The position numbers were made by a program, and so were the translations under genes. A model generated the notes under the pieces. The model was not told where the DNA came from and did not search any database. It was given only the letters and a program-made list of their open reading frames with translations. From Candidatus Saccharibacteria bacterium RIFCSPHIGHO2_12_FULL_44_22 (GTDB lineage: Bacteria; Patescibacteriota; Saccharimonadia; Saccharimonadales; Saccharimonadaceae): 60,234 bases of DNA. Of this stretch, positions 17,387 through 26,718 are shown in pieces. The stretch is taken from positions 112,251 through 172,484 of the forward strand of contig MGCS01000011.1 of assembly GCA_001790515.1 (NCBI GenBank), read 5' to 3'. Each line of letters opens with the position of its first letter. The first letter of the stretch is position 1.

Positions 17387-18163
17387 TCAAGAAATACTAC
17401 TTCGAGCATAGGCGCGCGCCATGCCACGCGCATTTGAACGTGCTGCCGCTACTTGCCTACGTCCTTCGCGGAATGCTGATTTTCTACCCACATTAGCCGC
17501 ACCACGACCCAATGCAAGCGCTTCGCCTGACGGGTTTAAACCAGCTCTTATAATGCCCTTTGCGAATCGACGCTTGTTTGCGACCGTTATACCAAACCGT
17601 GCTTCGCGATCACGCTGCAAACCATAGCGATCCATAGCAAATTGCCCTACGTCAGCCGCGACATTCATCGTAGATTCCACTGTCGCACCACTTACATAAT
17701 TTGCCGCCTGTGCGACGTATTGATTACGATTTTCGACAAGCAAAGGTGCCTGCTGTGATAGAGTGTTGACAGTATTCTCGAACGAAAACCCCTGAGGAAT
17801 AGTAGGGATGCTATTCATCCGCGAAGATTGATTGCCAATAACATTTTTGATTTTCATTGCTACGTCTAGCGCCTTTGATCCAAGGTTTAACACAGCTCGT
17901 AACCCCTCACCCTTCTCTCTGCTAGAAGGAAGATTACCGCGGGAATTATAGATTTGCGGAAGTGACTCCGTTGCTGGAACTGGGTAGCCAAACGGGTCAC
18001 TATTCATAGGCTGACTATTGTAATAATTCGGAATTGGTTCCGGGTAGTATACACCCGGTGATTGTTGCGTCTGGTTAGAGAATTCTTCCTGAGCAAATGG
18101 ATCAGCAATGGGCGCTTGATCATAGAGAGCGGTACGAGAAGGTGCAGAGTTGAAATTGGCCAT
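17387..18163 (-). CDS. unknown protein with disordered N-terminus and Arg-rich C-terminus
   Basis: 258 aa from the ATG at 18163 (MANFNSAPSRTALYDQ). The first 90 residues are rich in P, Q, N, S and Y and look disordered. The C-terminal 60 residues are strongly basic with many Arg and Ala (GRRQVAAARSNARGMARAYAR), suggesting contact with nucleic acid or membrane. No known domain. A TTG four codons earlier is less likely. Expressed from a strong promoter with an A-rich leader and no Shine-Dalgarno sequence. Confidence 0.65.
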   Translation of the reverse strand: MANFNSAPSRTALYDQAPIADPFAQEEFSNQTQQSPGVYYPEPIPNYYNSQPMNSDPFGYPVPATESLPQIYNSRGNLPSSREKGEGLRAVLNLGSKALDVAMKIKNVIGNQSSRMNSIPTIPQGFSFENTVNTLSQQAPLLVENRNQYVAQAANYVSGATVESTMNVAADVGQFAMDRYGLQRDREARFGITVANKRRFAKGIIRAGLNPSGEALALGRGAANVGRKSAFREGRRQVAAARSNARGMARAYARSSIS

Positions 18164-18207
18164 AATGTTTTGCAAGTATTTTTGTTTTGATTTACTACTT
18201 ACTCTAT

Positions 18208-18235
18208 ATTATACATAAAGTTGTAATTATGTCAA
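18208..18235 (-). promoter_or_regulatory. promoter of the Arg-rich unknown gene
   Basis: Minus strand TTGACA (18230-18235), 16-nt spacer ending in TATG, TATAAT (18208-18213). Both hexamers are consensus. Confidence 0.75.
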
Positions 18236-18302
18236 TGTGCACGTATTGTATATTATTCAGTTTTAATGGGCATTACCACCCACTACTTGATAGTTGTAGC
18301 AA

Positions 18303-18791
18303 TCAGCTTCTCACGCCCCAGCGGTCAGTATATGTCCCAAATACTTTTAAATTATCAGGCACAAGACTCCATTCTGATGACGGTACAGAGGGTTGATAAA
18401 GACGAATTAATGTATATGTCGATCCAGTTGAGTCTGAGGAGTACGCATAGGTATTATTATTTCCACTTGCAGTAGGACCATCAGTGATCGACGGTAGTTT
18501 TGACGTAAATTCTGGCACTAAGCCTGGAATGAAGCTATCGCCCACCGAACGCTGGTAAGTAAATCCTCCAGCGGGAAGGGGCGGATAATTACCGTACGTT
18601 GCATGATAGGACAAGATGAGTTTTTGTATTGTTTTAATGTCATTGTGTTTTTGGGAAAATTTTGCGCGATTCGTAACACCTTGATACGCGACGATCACTA
18701 TAGCCGCCAGTATGCCAATCACTACGATGACGATAAGCAGCTCTACTATTGTAAAGCCCCTGCTTTTCCCTTTAGAATTCTGCTTTATCAT
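18303..18791 (-). CDS. type IV pilin-like (pseudopilin) protein
   Basis: 162 aa from the ATG at 18791. The prepilin signature is unmistakable: a short basic leader ending in Gly, then FTIVELLIVIVVIGILAAI, with Glu at mature position 5. Prepilin peptidase would cut after RG. The C-terminal domain is small and rich in G, S, T and Y. Such proteins build type IV pili or related pseudopili used for attachment or DNA uptake. No pilus assembly genes lie nearby. A second pilin-like gene is at 43673. Confidence 0.88.
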   Translation of the reverse strand: MIKQNSKGKSRGFTIVELLIVIVVIGILAAIVIVAYQGVTNRAKFSQKHNDIKTIQKLILSYHATYGNYPPLPAGGFTYQRSVGDSFIPGLVPEFTSKLPSITDGPTASGNNNTYAYSSDSTGSTYTLIRLYQPSVPSSEWSLVPDNLKVFGTYTDRWGVRS

Positions 18792-18906
18792 ACTTGTGCT
18801 TATTTTATCATGATTATAAAGTAGCATATAAAATTTGGATGTAATATGAATGTATAGACTTTTACAGACTTTCTCGCTCAACAGTTAAATACGTCATCCC
18901 CTACTC

Positions 18907-18935
18907 TTTACACACGCCATAAAATAAAGTACAAT
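18907..18935 (+). promoter_or_regulatory. promoter of rpmE, near-leaderless
   Basis: TTTACA (18907-18912), 17-nt spacer, TACAAT (18930-18935). The ATG follows 9 nt after the -10 box. Confidence 0.65.
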
Positions 18936-18944
18936 ATTACAGAT

Positions 18945-19265
18945 ATGAAAAGCAGTATACATCCAACAACCTATCGCCCAGTCGTATTTAGCGACGATGT
19001 GGCTGGTTTTGCGTTTCTGACACAGTCAACAGCGCAAACAAATGACACTATTAAATGGGAAGACGGCAGCGAGTACCCACTCGTCAAAGTTCACATCTCA
19101 TCAGCATCTCACCCGTTCTTTACAGGTGAAGAGAAGATCATCGACACCGAAGGTCGTGTTGATCGATTCAAAGCTAAATTTGCTGCAGCAGAAGCCCGCA
19201 AAGAAGCACTCCTTAACAAAGCAAAAAAAGCAAACGCCCAAAAAGCGAAAAAAGCTGATCAGTAG
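18945..19265 (+). CDS. rpmE2: 50S ribosomal protein bL31, type B
   Basis: 106 aa. [29 protein letters not shown] and the later [16 protein letters not shown] with a DRF near the end of the fold are standard for bL31. The zinc cysteines of type A are absent, so it is the zinc-independent type B form. A lysine/alanine-rich tail of about 25 residues extends beyond the usual length of 80-90. Followed immediately by a terminator. Confidence 0.93.
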   Translation: MKSSIHPTTYRPVVFSDDVAGFAFLTQSTAQTNDTIKWEDGSEYPLVKVHISSASHPFFTGEEKIIDTEGRVDRFKAKFAAAEARKEALLNKAKKANAQKAKKADQ

Positions 19266-19274
19266 TGCTCAATC

Positions 19275-19311
19275 AACAAAGAGGTCGCAGTATTTGCGAC
19301 CTCTTTTTGTT
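19275..19311 (+). terminator. rpmE terminator
   Basis: GAGGTCGCA and TGCGACCTC form a 9-bp stem with a GTATT loop followed by TTTTTGTT; the outer AACAAA/TTTGTT bases extend pairing. Confidence 0.88.
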
Positions 19312-19316
19312 ATAAT
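19308..19316 (+). promoter_or_regulatory. extended -10 promoter of prfA
   Basis: TGTTATAAT: an extended TGn motif plus consensus TATAAT, sitting directly in the T-run of the rpmE terminator. The prfA ATG is 23 nt downstream. Confidence 0.55.
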
Positions 19317-19339
19317 AAGAACATAACGTAAAGAGAATC

Positions 19340-20410
19340 ATGGCGAAAATTACACTCAATATCCAGGAACTAACGGCCGAAAAACAACAACTCGCTGACT
19401 TTTTAGCGTCTGCTGGGGCATTTAATGATCCTGATTTTAGTAGTAAAAATCGCCGCTTTACCGAGCTTGAGGCAACTATAGCAAAGGCGCAGCTACGCGA
19501 AACACTTGAAGGCCAGCTTGCAGAAGCAAAAGCGCTCATGAGTGGTGGGGATGAACTTGCTGAACTTGCAAAGCTGGAAGTTGGTTCGACGACCGAGCAA
19601 CTTGAACAGCTGGAAGAAGAACTATTTATCATGCTCGCCCCGAAAGACCCGAATGATGAAAAAAATGTCATTATCGAAATTCGCGCTGGTGCTGGCGGTG
19701 ACGAAGCAAGTCTGTTTGCAGCGGAACTCTACCGTATGTATCTACGCTACTGCGAAGCAAGTAGTCTTCGTACAGAATTGATGAGCGAAAGTGCAAACGA
19801 TACTGGCGGATATAAAGAAGTTGTTTTCAAGGTAAGTGGTAATGCGCCGTATGCTCGGCTGAAGTTTGAATCTGGCGTCCACCGTGTACAACGCGTACCA
19901 GCGACTGAGTCCCAAGGGCGGATCCATACGAGTACCGTCACTGTTGCAGTACTACCCGAAGCACAAGAAACTGACATCGAGATCAACGCCGGCGACCTTA
20001 AGATAGATGTTTACCGCGCCGGTGGCCACGGCGGTCAATCAGTCAACACGACCGATAGCGCCGTTCGCATCACTCACCTACCGTCTGGACTTGTCGTCAC
20101 TAACCAAGATGAAAAGTCACAGATAAAGAACAAAGATAAAGCGATGAGCGTCCTTCGATCACGCTTACTGCAGCAAAAGATCGATGCCGAACAGTCAAAA
20201 CTCGCAGCCGAACGCCGCAGTCTTATTGGTAGTGGCGACCGCTCGGAAAAGATTCGTACATATAACTTTCCACAAGATCGTATTACCGACCACCGTATTG
20301 GGTATAGCCGCAGTGCGATTCCAGCTGCCATGAATGGCTCAATCGATGATCTTATTGAACACTTGCAAGCGTATGAGCGCGAATTGGCGGCAGCAAATGC
20401 CGGCAATTAA
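19340..20410 (+). CDS. prfA: peptide chain release factor 1
   Basis: 356 aa. Recognises UAA and UAG and triggers peptide release. The PAT tripeptide (about residues 187-189, in [10 protein letters not shown]) fits the RF1-type PxT codon-recognition motif, and GGQ is at 231-233 ([11 protein letters not shown]). The arrangement with prmC downstream is the common one. UGA is used as a stop in this window, so an RF2 must be encoded elsewhere. Confidence 0.96.
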   Translation: MAKITLNIQELTAEKQQLADFLASAGAFNDPDFSSKNRRFTELEATIAKAQLRETLEGQLAEAKALMSGGDELAELAKLEVGSTTEQLEQLEEELFIMLAPKDPNDEKNVIIEIRAGAGGDEASLFAAELYRMYLRYCEASSLRTELMSESANDTGGYKEVVFKVSGNAPYARLKFESGVHRVQRVPATESQGRIHTSTVTVAVLPEAQETDIEINAGDLKIDVYRAGGHGGQSVNTTDSAVRITHLPSGLVVTNQDEKSQIKNKDKAMSVLRSRLLQQKIDAEQSKLAAERRSLIGSGDRSEKIRTYNFPQDRITDHRIGYSRSAIPAAMNGSIDDLIEHLQAYERELAAANAGN

Positions 20411-21224
20411 TGCCTGGCTTATTGACGCAACTGCTCGCCTAAAAGGTGCTGGGATCCAATCTGCGCGACTCGACGCAGAGTTAATTTTGTCTCATACAAT
20501 CAAGCGCCCCCGTACCTACCTCCATGCACACGGCGATGAATTACTTGACCCACGACATCGAGAAATTGCCGATGCACGTATTGATATGCGGCTTGATTTT
20601 ACTCCAATCGCATATATCATCGGCCACAAAGAATTCTATGGTCGACCATTCAAAGTCACGACAGCAACACTAATACCGCGACCAGAATCTGAAACAATGA
20701 TTGAGATGCTCAACGCATCACTTGGTAGCAATGCATCACTACTACCAAACACAAAGCGATTGGTAGATGTCGGTACTGGTACGGGATGCCTAGGGATAAC
20801 AGCCAAGTTGGAACATCCTGAACTGGATATCACCCTGATTGACATTAGCCAGCATGCCCTTAACGTCGCAGAGAAAAATGCCAAAGCACTTGGCGCAACC
20901 GTTACATTACATCATGGTGACCTTCTAAGAGGATACGCACTGCCAATAGATATTATTCTTGCTAATTTACCCTACGTCGATCGTGAGTGGGATGTCTCAC
21001 CAGAGACACGATCTGAGCCCGACGTTGCCCTGTATGCGTCTAATCACGGCCTGGCTTCAATCTTTGTATTGATTAGTCAAGCCGATCAACTTCTCACTGC
21101 CAACGGTATCCTGTACCTAGAGGCCGACCCTCGGCAGCATCACGATATTATCAGTTACGCCAAGCAGTACCGATTACAGCACTTACAAACAAACGGCTTT
21201 ATTGTTTCGTTTTGTAAACAATAA
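20397..21224 (+). CDS. prmC: release factor glutamine methyltransferase
   Basis: 275 aa. The start at ATG 20397 ([19 protein letters not shown]) overlaps prfA by 14 nt. It methylates the Gln of the GGQ motif in release factors using S-adenosylmethionine. The N-terminal helical domain is followed by LIPRPESE, the SAM motif [12 protein letters not shown], and the catalytic motif. The last reads NLPY instead of the usual NPPY, so the second residue is Leu. The end of the gene overlaps a 17-bp inverted repeat that acts as a terminator. Confidence 0.93.
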   Translation: MPAINAWLIDATARLKGAGIQSARLDAELILSHTIKRPRTYLHAHGDELLDPRHREIADARIDMRLDFTPIAYIIGHKEFYGRPFKVTTATLIPRPESETMIEMLNASLGSNASLLPNTKRLVDVGTGTGCLGITAKLEHPELDITLIDISQHALNVAEKNAKALGATVTLHHGDLLRGYALPIDIILANLPYVDREWDVSPETRSEPDVALYASNHGLASIFVLISQADQLLTANGILYLEADPRQHHDIISYAKQYRLQHLQTNGFIVSFCKQ

Positions 21225-21232
21225 AGCCGTTT
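21191..21232. terminator. 17-bp hairpin overlapping the 3' end of prmC
   Basis: Perfect stem AAACGGCTTTATTGTTT (21191-21207) with its complement at 21216-21232, 8-nt loop. It includes the prmC stop codon and stands between prmC and the converging htrA gene. Confidence 0.8.
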
Positions 21233-21256
21233 ACGGTGTGTTTATGAGTGAGGGCG

Positions 21257-22492
21257 CTAGCCCGTATACGCCGCTAGCGTGACCTTGAGCGTCAGTGTTT
21301 TGCCGTCACGAAGTATAACTAGTTCGATAGTATCACCTGGGGCATATTCCGCCACCAAACTTGCAACACTTCCCTTTACTCCTACTTCGATACCATTCAC
21401 TTTTGTGATGATATCCTTATCTTTTAGACCAGCTTTGTCAGCAGGACTGCCACTTACAACTGCCGTTCCGCCCTCTGCCGACACGTAGGCTCCGGACTGG
21501 ACTGACAATTTGTATGTATCAGCCACTTCTGGAGTGATGGATATGTAGTTAACTCCAACGTAAGCACGCTCTACTTTTCCATCCTTCAATATTCCCTTTA
21601 GCAACCCCTTAGTTGCGTTAATTGGAATGCTAAACCCAAGCCCATTTGCATCTGACGCAATAGCCGTATTCATACCGATAACTTGACCAGCAATATTGAC
21701 GAGTGGACCTCCAGAATTACCCGGATTGATTGCTGCATCTGTCTGTATAAGATCAGTGAGCGTTTCTGTAGCGTTACTTTGACCCGATTCGGTGGCCGCA
21801 GTCACTGAACGTCCAGTTCCTGACACAATACCGCTTGTAACGGTGTTTTTATACTGCCCTAGTGCGTTACCGATCGCTACAACGCTTTGACCTATTCGCA
21901 GCGAGCTTGAGTCGCCTAGTTCGGCGGCCTTAAGATTTGATACGCCTTCGATTTTTAAGAATGCCACATCGTTAAGTGGATCCTCACCTATCACTTTGAC
22001 GTTAGAATGGGTTACACCATCAGATGTCACGACCGATACTGTCTGGCTACTCTGAACAACGTGTTTGTTCGTTAAGATATACCCATCAGCACTGACGATA
22101 ATTCCCGTACCTGCCCCCTGCCGAGTCTGTGTACCGAAGTAGGATGATACTTCACCCTCTGTAACGATCGAGACAACACTTGGAGATACTTTTGAAGCGA
22201 CCGACGCAATATCTTGTTCTTGTTCGGTAATGATCTGATTGCCATCGTTACCATTGCCGCGTGACGCTATGGTTGAATTATCATTTGATGCAATCAGCCA
22301 CGCTCCGCCAGCGCCCGACACAAAGCACAATGCAATGACAAGAATTGCTGCAGCAACATATTTACCAAGCTTACGGCGTGGAGGCGGTGGTGATGCAGAT
22401 ACTCCAGTTAAAGACAGGGTCTTTAATCTCGTTGATTGTGTGTCTGTAGTAGCATGAATTTCTCGGTTTGTTTCGGTCGTATCGTTTTTCAT
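21257..22492 (-). CDS. htrA: HtrA/DegP-family trypsin-like serine protease with PDZ domain
   Basis: 411 aa. A cytoplasmic N-terminus, one membrane anchor at about residues 45-67, then the protease domain outside the membrane. The catalytic triad is visible: His144 (LTNKHVV), Asp175 (NDVAFLKI) and Ser260 (NPGNSGGPL). One PDZ domain covers about 310-405. It is likely a quality-control protease for secreted proteins. An AAAGGGAG-type ribosome site precedes the ATG. Confidence 0.95.
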   Translation of the reverse strand: MKNDTTETNREIHATTDTQSTRLKTLSLTGVSASPPPPRRKLGKYVAAAILVIALCFVSGAGGAWLIASNDNSTIASRGNGNDGNQIITEQEQDIASVASKVSPSVVSIVTEGEVSSYFGTQTRQGAGTGIIVSADGYILTNKHVVQSSQTVSVVTSDGVTHSNVKVIGEDPLNDVAFLKIEGVSNLKAAELGDSSSLRIGQSVVAIGNALGQYKNTVTSGIVSGTGRSVTAATESGQSNATETLTDLIQTDAAINPGNSGGPLVNIAGQVIGMNTAIASDANGLGFSIPINATKGLLKGILKDGKVERAYVGVNYISITPEVADTYKLSVQSGAYVSAEGGTAVVSGSPADKAGLKDKDIITKVNGIEVGVKGSVASLVAEYAPGDTIELVILRDGKTLTLKVTLAAYTG

Positions 22493-22544
22493 GGCGCTCC
22501 CTTTTATTACTTCCTGATTTTACCTTATTCAGCTGATCAAACGC

Positions 22545-23342
22545 TTAAATTGCACCCAGTCCTATTTCATTCAACGGTGAAAAATAGAGTGCGATAATAA
22601 TACCTAGCGTGAATAGAACTGGCAACATAACATCAACACTCCTCACGACAGAATGCTTTGAATACGACGCATAGATACGCTCGGCAGCAAACCCCAGTGC
22701 AACAACCAGAAGCGCAACCTGAGGAATCTTGATGCCTTCGACGAAAGGAATCGGATACGCAATTGTCCAGTGGAATGCTAGCCATCCGACTTGCGCCATA
22801 ACGAAGCCCCAGATAACACTCATGAGCGTAAGGTCACTGTCTGAATAGGCACTGAATACATGACGAGCAGAAGCATAACCAATTATAAACATCAAGACAA
22901 CAACGATAGATGACGGCCATCCATAGGCAACCCCAAAGAGCGCAGTTGCGCCAAAGAACAACGCCACGCCAGCCTGTGCAATAACGAAGGAACGTTTCGT
23001 TCGAGGTTTGAGAAGAAGTAGCCATCCAACATATAGCATCGTTAAGATAATCTGCACAATCATACCACCCCCACTCATGCCGTGACCAGCTGAATACAGC
23101 AATACCACAAGGCTAAGACTGACGATAATATCAACCATATTCGCTTGAACGTGCGCGAACCAATAACGTGGCCTTACCGCAAGTACACGCCATTTGCTGA
23201 GGAGTACGAGGGCAAATGCGGGAAGTGGCGATTCAACCGCCCATACGACGATCAGCACGGCAACGGCAAGACCAACGTTCAAGAGAACGTATATCAGCTC
23301 ACTCACCAGCGAACGGCGTTTAGCGGATCGTAGAAATTCCAT
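22545..23342 (-). CDS. polytopic membrane protein of unknown function
   Basis: 265 aa with about eight hydrophobic helices and short loops. After the second helix a conserved-looking RPRYWFAHVQANMVD segment may face the cytoplasm. No transporter or enzyme motif recognised. TATACT lies 11 nt before the ATG. It stands between the LCP-protein gene and htrA, all on the minus strand, which suggests an envelope role. Confidence 0.7.
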   Translation of the reverse strand: MEFLRSAKRRSLVSELIYVLLNVGLAVAVLIVVWAVESPLPAFALVLLSKWRVLAVRPRYWFAHVQANMVDIIVSLSLVVLLYSAGHGMSGGGMIVQIILTMLYVGWLLLLKPRTKRSFVIAQAGVALFFGATALFGVAYGWPSSIVVVLMFIIGYASARHVFSAYSDSDLTLMSVIWGFVMAQVGWLAFHWTIAYPIPFVEGIKIPQVALLVVALGFAAERIYASYSKHSVVRSVDVMLPVLFTLGIIIALYFSPLNEIGLGAI

Positions 23343-23371
23343 AGACTTTATTTAGTATACCATGACTACTG

Positions 23372-25045
23372 CTAGTTTGTAGTGTCCGCTATCGTTCCAA
23401 CAACGATGACGAATTTGGTGCCAGCTGTAACAGTAACAGGGGGATCTGTTGTCAGCAGTTCGACTCCGTATAGTTCTTTCAATCGTGCTGCTGTTCCTGG
23501 CGCCTCGGCCGCTTCACCAATTCGATACACCTTGACCTTGCCGTAGTCAGCAACGGGTGCGTTGGCGATCGTCGTGATAGTAAATCCTTTTTCTTCTAGC
23601 TTGTCGGCTTCTTTTTGACCAGCACCAGCAATCCCAGAACCATTAAGTATAACAACTGCAGCTTTTTCTTTCACCATCGGATCACTGCTAAGGTTTTCTT
23701 TGATGTACGCACGTAGGTCTGAATAGTTATATAGGCCTGCTGACGGCTGCACCACGCTAGCGGCGCCAATCATACCAGTACCCATCAGCGTCAGTTGCGT
23801 TTTCTCGTCATTAAATGGCAATGACTTAATATTATCTTGAGGCACCTTATTGCCTAGATCCATCAACGTACGAATCTCTGCCGCTTCAAATGTCGTACGC
23901 AGATTATCGCCTACTGCATCAATCAATCCTGATACTTTGCCAATATCAGCTAATGTACCGGCACTCGTTGCCTTTTTTTGAATCGCTTTGATCACCAACT
24001 GCTGATTTTTTTCGCGATCAAAGTTTGACTGCTCTAGGCCATACGTTGGCGCACGGTCGCCACGCGCCATCGTAAAGTACAATGCGCGTTCTGCATCCAT
24101 TGTCACCTCGCCATTTGGAAAATCGATAAAGTGACCACTGGGAGGACAACGCTTGATTCGTTCTGCGCGTGTCACCTTACGATCCCCTTCTCCACATTTC
24201 CAGTCAAAATTACTGTCCATAACACCATTCTCATTACGGCTTTGAATATTCACGGTTATTCCACCCACGGCTGCAACAAGTTGCCGTATCACCGTATGGT
24301 TCAAATTAACACCGTACTGAATATCCATACCGAATATATCTCCTGCAAATGTGGCAGAATCAGTCAGCGCTGCCGCAATCTGTTCTTTGCTATCACCTTC
24401 CTTGACGCAATCAAAGTACCCGTTTATCTTACCTGCGTACCCGCTGTTGCACGCTTTTCCATACTTAACATATAGGTCACGAGGAATGCTGATCAAATAG
24501 GCGTCCTTCTTGTTTTGGTCAATACTGACTATCATCATTGAATCTGTGAGATCCGCTCCACTGTGATTTTTGTCATCATCAGACGTACCAAGCACCAAAA
24601 TATTACTACGTCCATTGCTATCCTGTTTTAATGGCTTATTTTGGAATGCATCAATAAGATTACCTTGGAATACATTTCCACCCGCCATAAGCGCCTTTAC
24701 GGCAACAAACCCGCCAACAGACACAATAATAAGCACTATCAAGACAGACGACCATTTAATGATCTTGCGGCGCCTCGCCTTTTGCTCAGGATTTTTCCGT
24801 TTACGACCCTTTTCTGTATCACCTGCGACGTCTATACCTTTCAGTGATTCGTCGATCTCCGATCGGTTAATACCTGAACGCTTAATGGATGACGTTTTTG
24901 TGTTTCCTGCGGTATGCAATTCACGAAGCGTCGTAGGGGTTGGCCCTACGCTCGCTCCTTGTTCTTGGTTATGTAGCTCTCCGACGCGAGCGCCAGAGCG
25001 ACGACGAACAAAGCCATCTATTGAATTATTATTTTGCTTTCCCAT
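23372..25045 (-). CDS. LytR-CpsA-Psr (LCP) family protein with C-terminal LytR_C domain
   Basis: 557 aa from ATG 25045. A cytoplasmic basic N-terminus of about 110 residues, a membrane anchor (WSSVLIVLIIVSVGGFVAV), then the LCP domain with RSNILVLGTSDDD, DSMMIVSI, SIPRDLYV and the polar, Arg-rich region around RADGRAPTYGLEQSNFDREK-like text. The last 100 residues form a LytR_C domain. LCP enzymes attach lipid-linked glycopolymers to peptidoglycan. An upstream in-frame start would add 23 residues but overlaps the promoter. Divergent from lepB with a shared 12-bp promoter sequence. Confidence 0.92.
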   Translation of the reverse strand: MGKQNNNSIDGFVRRRSGARVGELHNQEQGASVGPTPTTLRELHTAGNTKTSSIKRSGINRSEIDESLKGIDVAGDTEKGRKRKNPEQKARRRKIIKWSSVLIVLIIVSVGGFVAVKALMAGGNVFQGNLIDAFQNKPLKQDSNGRSNILVLGTSDDDKNHSGADLTDSMMIVSIDQNKKDAYLISIPRDLYVKYGKACNSGYAGKINGYFDCVKEGDSKEQIAAALTDSATFAGDIFGMDIQYGVNLNHTVIRQLVAAVGGITVNIQSRNENGVMDSNFDWKCGEGDRKVTRAERIKRCPPSGHFIDFPNGEVTMDAERALYFTMARGDRAPTYGLEQSNFDREKNQQLVIKAIQKKATSAGTLADIGKVSGLIDAVGDNLRTTFEAAEIRTLMDLGNKVPQDNIKSLPFNDEKTQLTLMGTGMIGAASVVQPSAGLYNYSDLRAYIKENLSSDPMVKEKAAVVILNGSGIAGAGQKEADKLEEKGFTITTIANAPVADYGKVKVYRIGEAAEAPGTAARLKELYGVELLTTDPPVTVTAGTKFVIVVGTIADTTN

Positions 25046-25052
25046 AAATACT

Positions 25053-25064
25053 GTTCTTACTATA
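25053..25064 (-). promoter_or_regulatory. -10 and start region of the LCP gene, inverted copy of the lepB element
   Basis: TATAGTAAGAAC on the minus strand; the identical 12-mer stands on the plus strand at 25141-25152 before lepB. Likely -10 box plus first transcribed bases. Confidence 0.5.
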
Positions 25065-25140
25065 CAAAATTTATCCAAGTATGGAAACACAAAATGCTTC
25101 CGTTTTTTTGACAACTCTGGTGATTATAGGAAATCTGCTA

Positions 25141-25152
25141 TATAGTAAGAAC
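25141..25152 (+). promoter_or_regulatory. -10 and start region of lepB
   Basis: TATAGTAAGAAC; the ATG of lepB begins 8 nt after the TATAGT hexamer, which fits a leaderless or almost leaderless mRNA. Confidence 0.55.
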
Positions 25153-25154
25153 GC

Positions 25155-25754
25155 ATGGAAGCATCCTTCTTCACCCGCCACCCACTATTAAAAGACGTCC
25201 TTAGTCTGACGGCTTTTGCTATAGCAGTGCTAATAGGTACACTACTTATTAATCAGTTCGTGTTCCGAAGTTTCAATGTGGAAGGCCCGAGTATGGAAAA
25301 GACATTATATACAGGCGATCGACTGATCGTTAATCGAGTGCCTGTGACGATCGCCAAGCTTCAAAATAAATCATACATTCCAGAACGCGGTCAGGTTATC
25401 GTCTTTGAAAACCCGCAATATACAGGAAATAATATTGACGAATATATCGTTAAACGCGTGATTGCATTCGCCGGTGAGCGAGTCGTGCTAAAGGACGGAT
25501 TATACACTGTCTACAATGATACAAATCCTATAGGATTCAATCCAGATGACGCCAACGACGGCGAGCCTGGCTCTCCAACTACAGGAGAAGTCGATACGAT
25601 TGTTCCTGATGGAGAAATATTCGTAAGTGGTGACCATCGCCAAGGCAACTACTCATACGATTCGCGTAACGGACTCGGAACAATCCCACTATACGACATT
25701 ATAGGCCCAGTAGGGATTCGCATCTTTCCTTTCACAGACATTCGAACATTCTAA
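25155..25754 (+). CDS. lepB: signal peptidase I
   Basis: 199 aa. Removes signal peptides from exported proteins. One N-terminal membrane helix (residues 15-36), then the catalytic Ser46 in EGPSMEKTL and Lys100 in YIVKRVIAFAGE, and the later GDHRQGNYSYDSR box typical of the family. The active site faces outside. Divergent from the LCP gene and ended by a long hairpin. Confidence 0.95.
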   Translation: MEASFFTRHPLLKDVLSLTAFAIAVLIGTLLINQFVFRSFNVEGPSMEKTLYTGDRLIVNRVPVTIAKLQNKSYIPERGQVIVFENPQYTGNNIDEYIVKRVIAFAGERVVLKDGLYTVYNDTNPIGFNPDDANDGEPGSPTTGEVDTIVPDGEIFVSGDHRQGNYSYDSRNGLGTIPLYDIIGPVGIRIFPFTDIRTF

Positions 25755-25770
25755 TCAGCGACTATCTATT

Positions 25771-25812
25771 TTAAGTACGTATGACCAAAAATCATCGGTC
25801 ATACGTACTTAA
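25771..25812. terminator. 16-bp hairpin between lepB and parB
   Basis: TTAAGTACGTATGACC (25771-25786) pairs perfectly with 25797-25812 over a 10-nt loop. It can terminate lepB and, on the other strand, parB. Confidence 0.8.
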
Positions 25813-25827
25813 CAAGACGGGGTTTTA

Positions 25828-26718
25828 TCAGCTTTCAAGCACTTTTTGAATGCGCTCGAATTCTTCGCTACTCTTAAACGCAATAACAATCTGACCAGCG
25901 CCCTTCGCATTTGTTCGGATCTTTATCTTTGTACTCAGACGTTTTTCTAATCGTTTTATCTCTTTATCGTGTGTAGCTTCATGTAATACTTTTTGAGTCT
26001 GCTTTGCAGGCTGGGATCCGTCTTTTTTTAGATCGACAATAAATTGCTCAATACGACGTGAGCTCCACTCTTCTTTGAGAATCTGAGGTAGTACCATGTC
26101 GATTACTTCAGTATCAAGTCCAACGAGAGGTCGCGCTTGACCCTCACGAATCTTACCCTCAGCAAGCGCTTGTCGTACGTTTTCCGGTAGGCGCAGTAGG
26201 CGCAATGTATTGCTTACTGCGCTAATTGACTTACCTCCGACACGTGCGCCGATCTGCTCCAGTGATAAATTGAACTGGTCGCGTAGTTTTAGATACGCAG
26301 TAGCCGTTTCAAGAACGTTCAGATCACGTCGCTGCAAGTTTTCAATCAATGAAAGTTCTAATTTATGTTGATTACTAAGTGTTCGAACAAGCGCAGGGAT
26401 TTTGTCCAACCCTGCTTTGACCGATGCACGATACCGACGTTCACCAGCGACAATTTGATAGTGACCTTTATGAGGAGTCACGACAATCGGTTGTAATATG
26501 CCGTGTTCAACAATAGATGCCGCCATTTCATCAAGAGCGGCTTCGTCGAATGATCGACGTGGTTGATCGGGATCAGCGACAATTTCTGTCAACTTTATGT
26601 GACGGAGCTCACTCATTCGCTCGTCTTGAGCGGCGGTTGGATCAAATGATTCATCCAGTAATTCTGTTGGAATAAGCGATGCGAATCCTCGCCCCAGACC
26701 TTTTTTATTGACTGACAC
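25828..26718 (-). CDS. parB: chromosome partitioning protein ParB
   Basis: 296 aa from GTG 26718. The start is decided by AAGGAGG, which lies 9 nt before this GTG; a TTG two codons upstream is only 3 nt away. Binds parS sites and loads SMC. Visible: GLGRGFASLIP at the N-terminus, DPDQPRRSFDEAALDEMAASI, the GERRYRA box and the helix-turn-helix region (LSLEQIGARVGGKSISAVSNTLRLLRLP). Overlaps the parA end by 14 nt. I found no parS-like palindrome nearby by eye. Confidence 0.95.
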   Translation of the reverse strand: MSVNKKGLGRGFASLIPTELLDESFDPTAAQDERMSELRHIKLTEIVADPDQPRRSFDEAALDEMAASIVEHGILQPIVVTPHKGHYQIVAGERRYRASVKAGLDKIPALVRTLSNQHKLELSLIENLQRRDLNVLETATAYLKLRDQFNLSLEQIGARVGGKSISAVSNTLRLLRLPENVRQALAEGKIREGQARPLVGLDTEVIDMVLPQILKEEWSSRRIEQFIVDLKKDGSQPAKQTQKVLHEATHDKEIKRLEKRLSTKIKIRTNAKGAGQIVIAFKSSEEFERIQKVLES

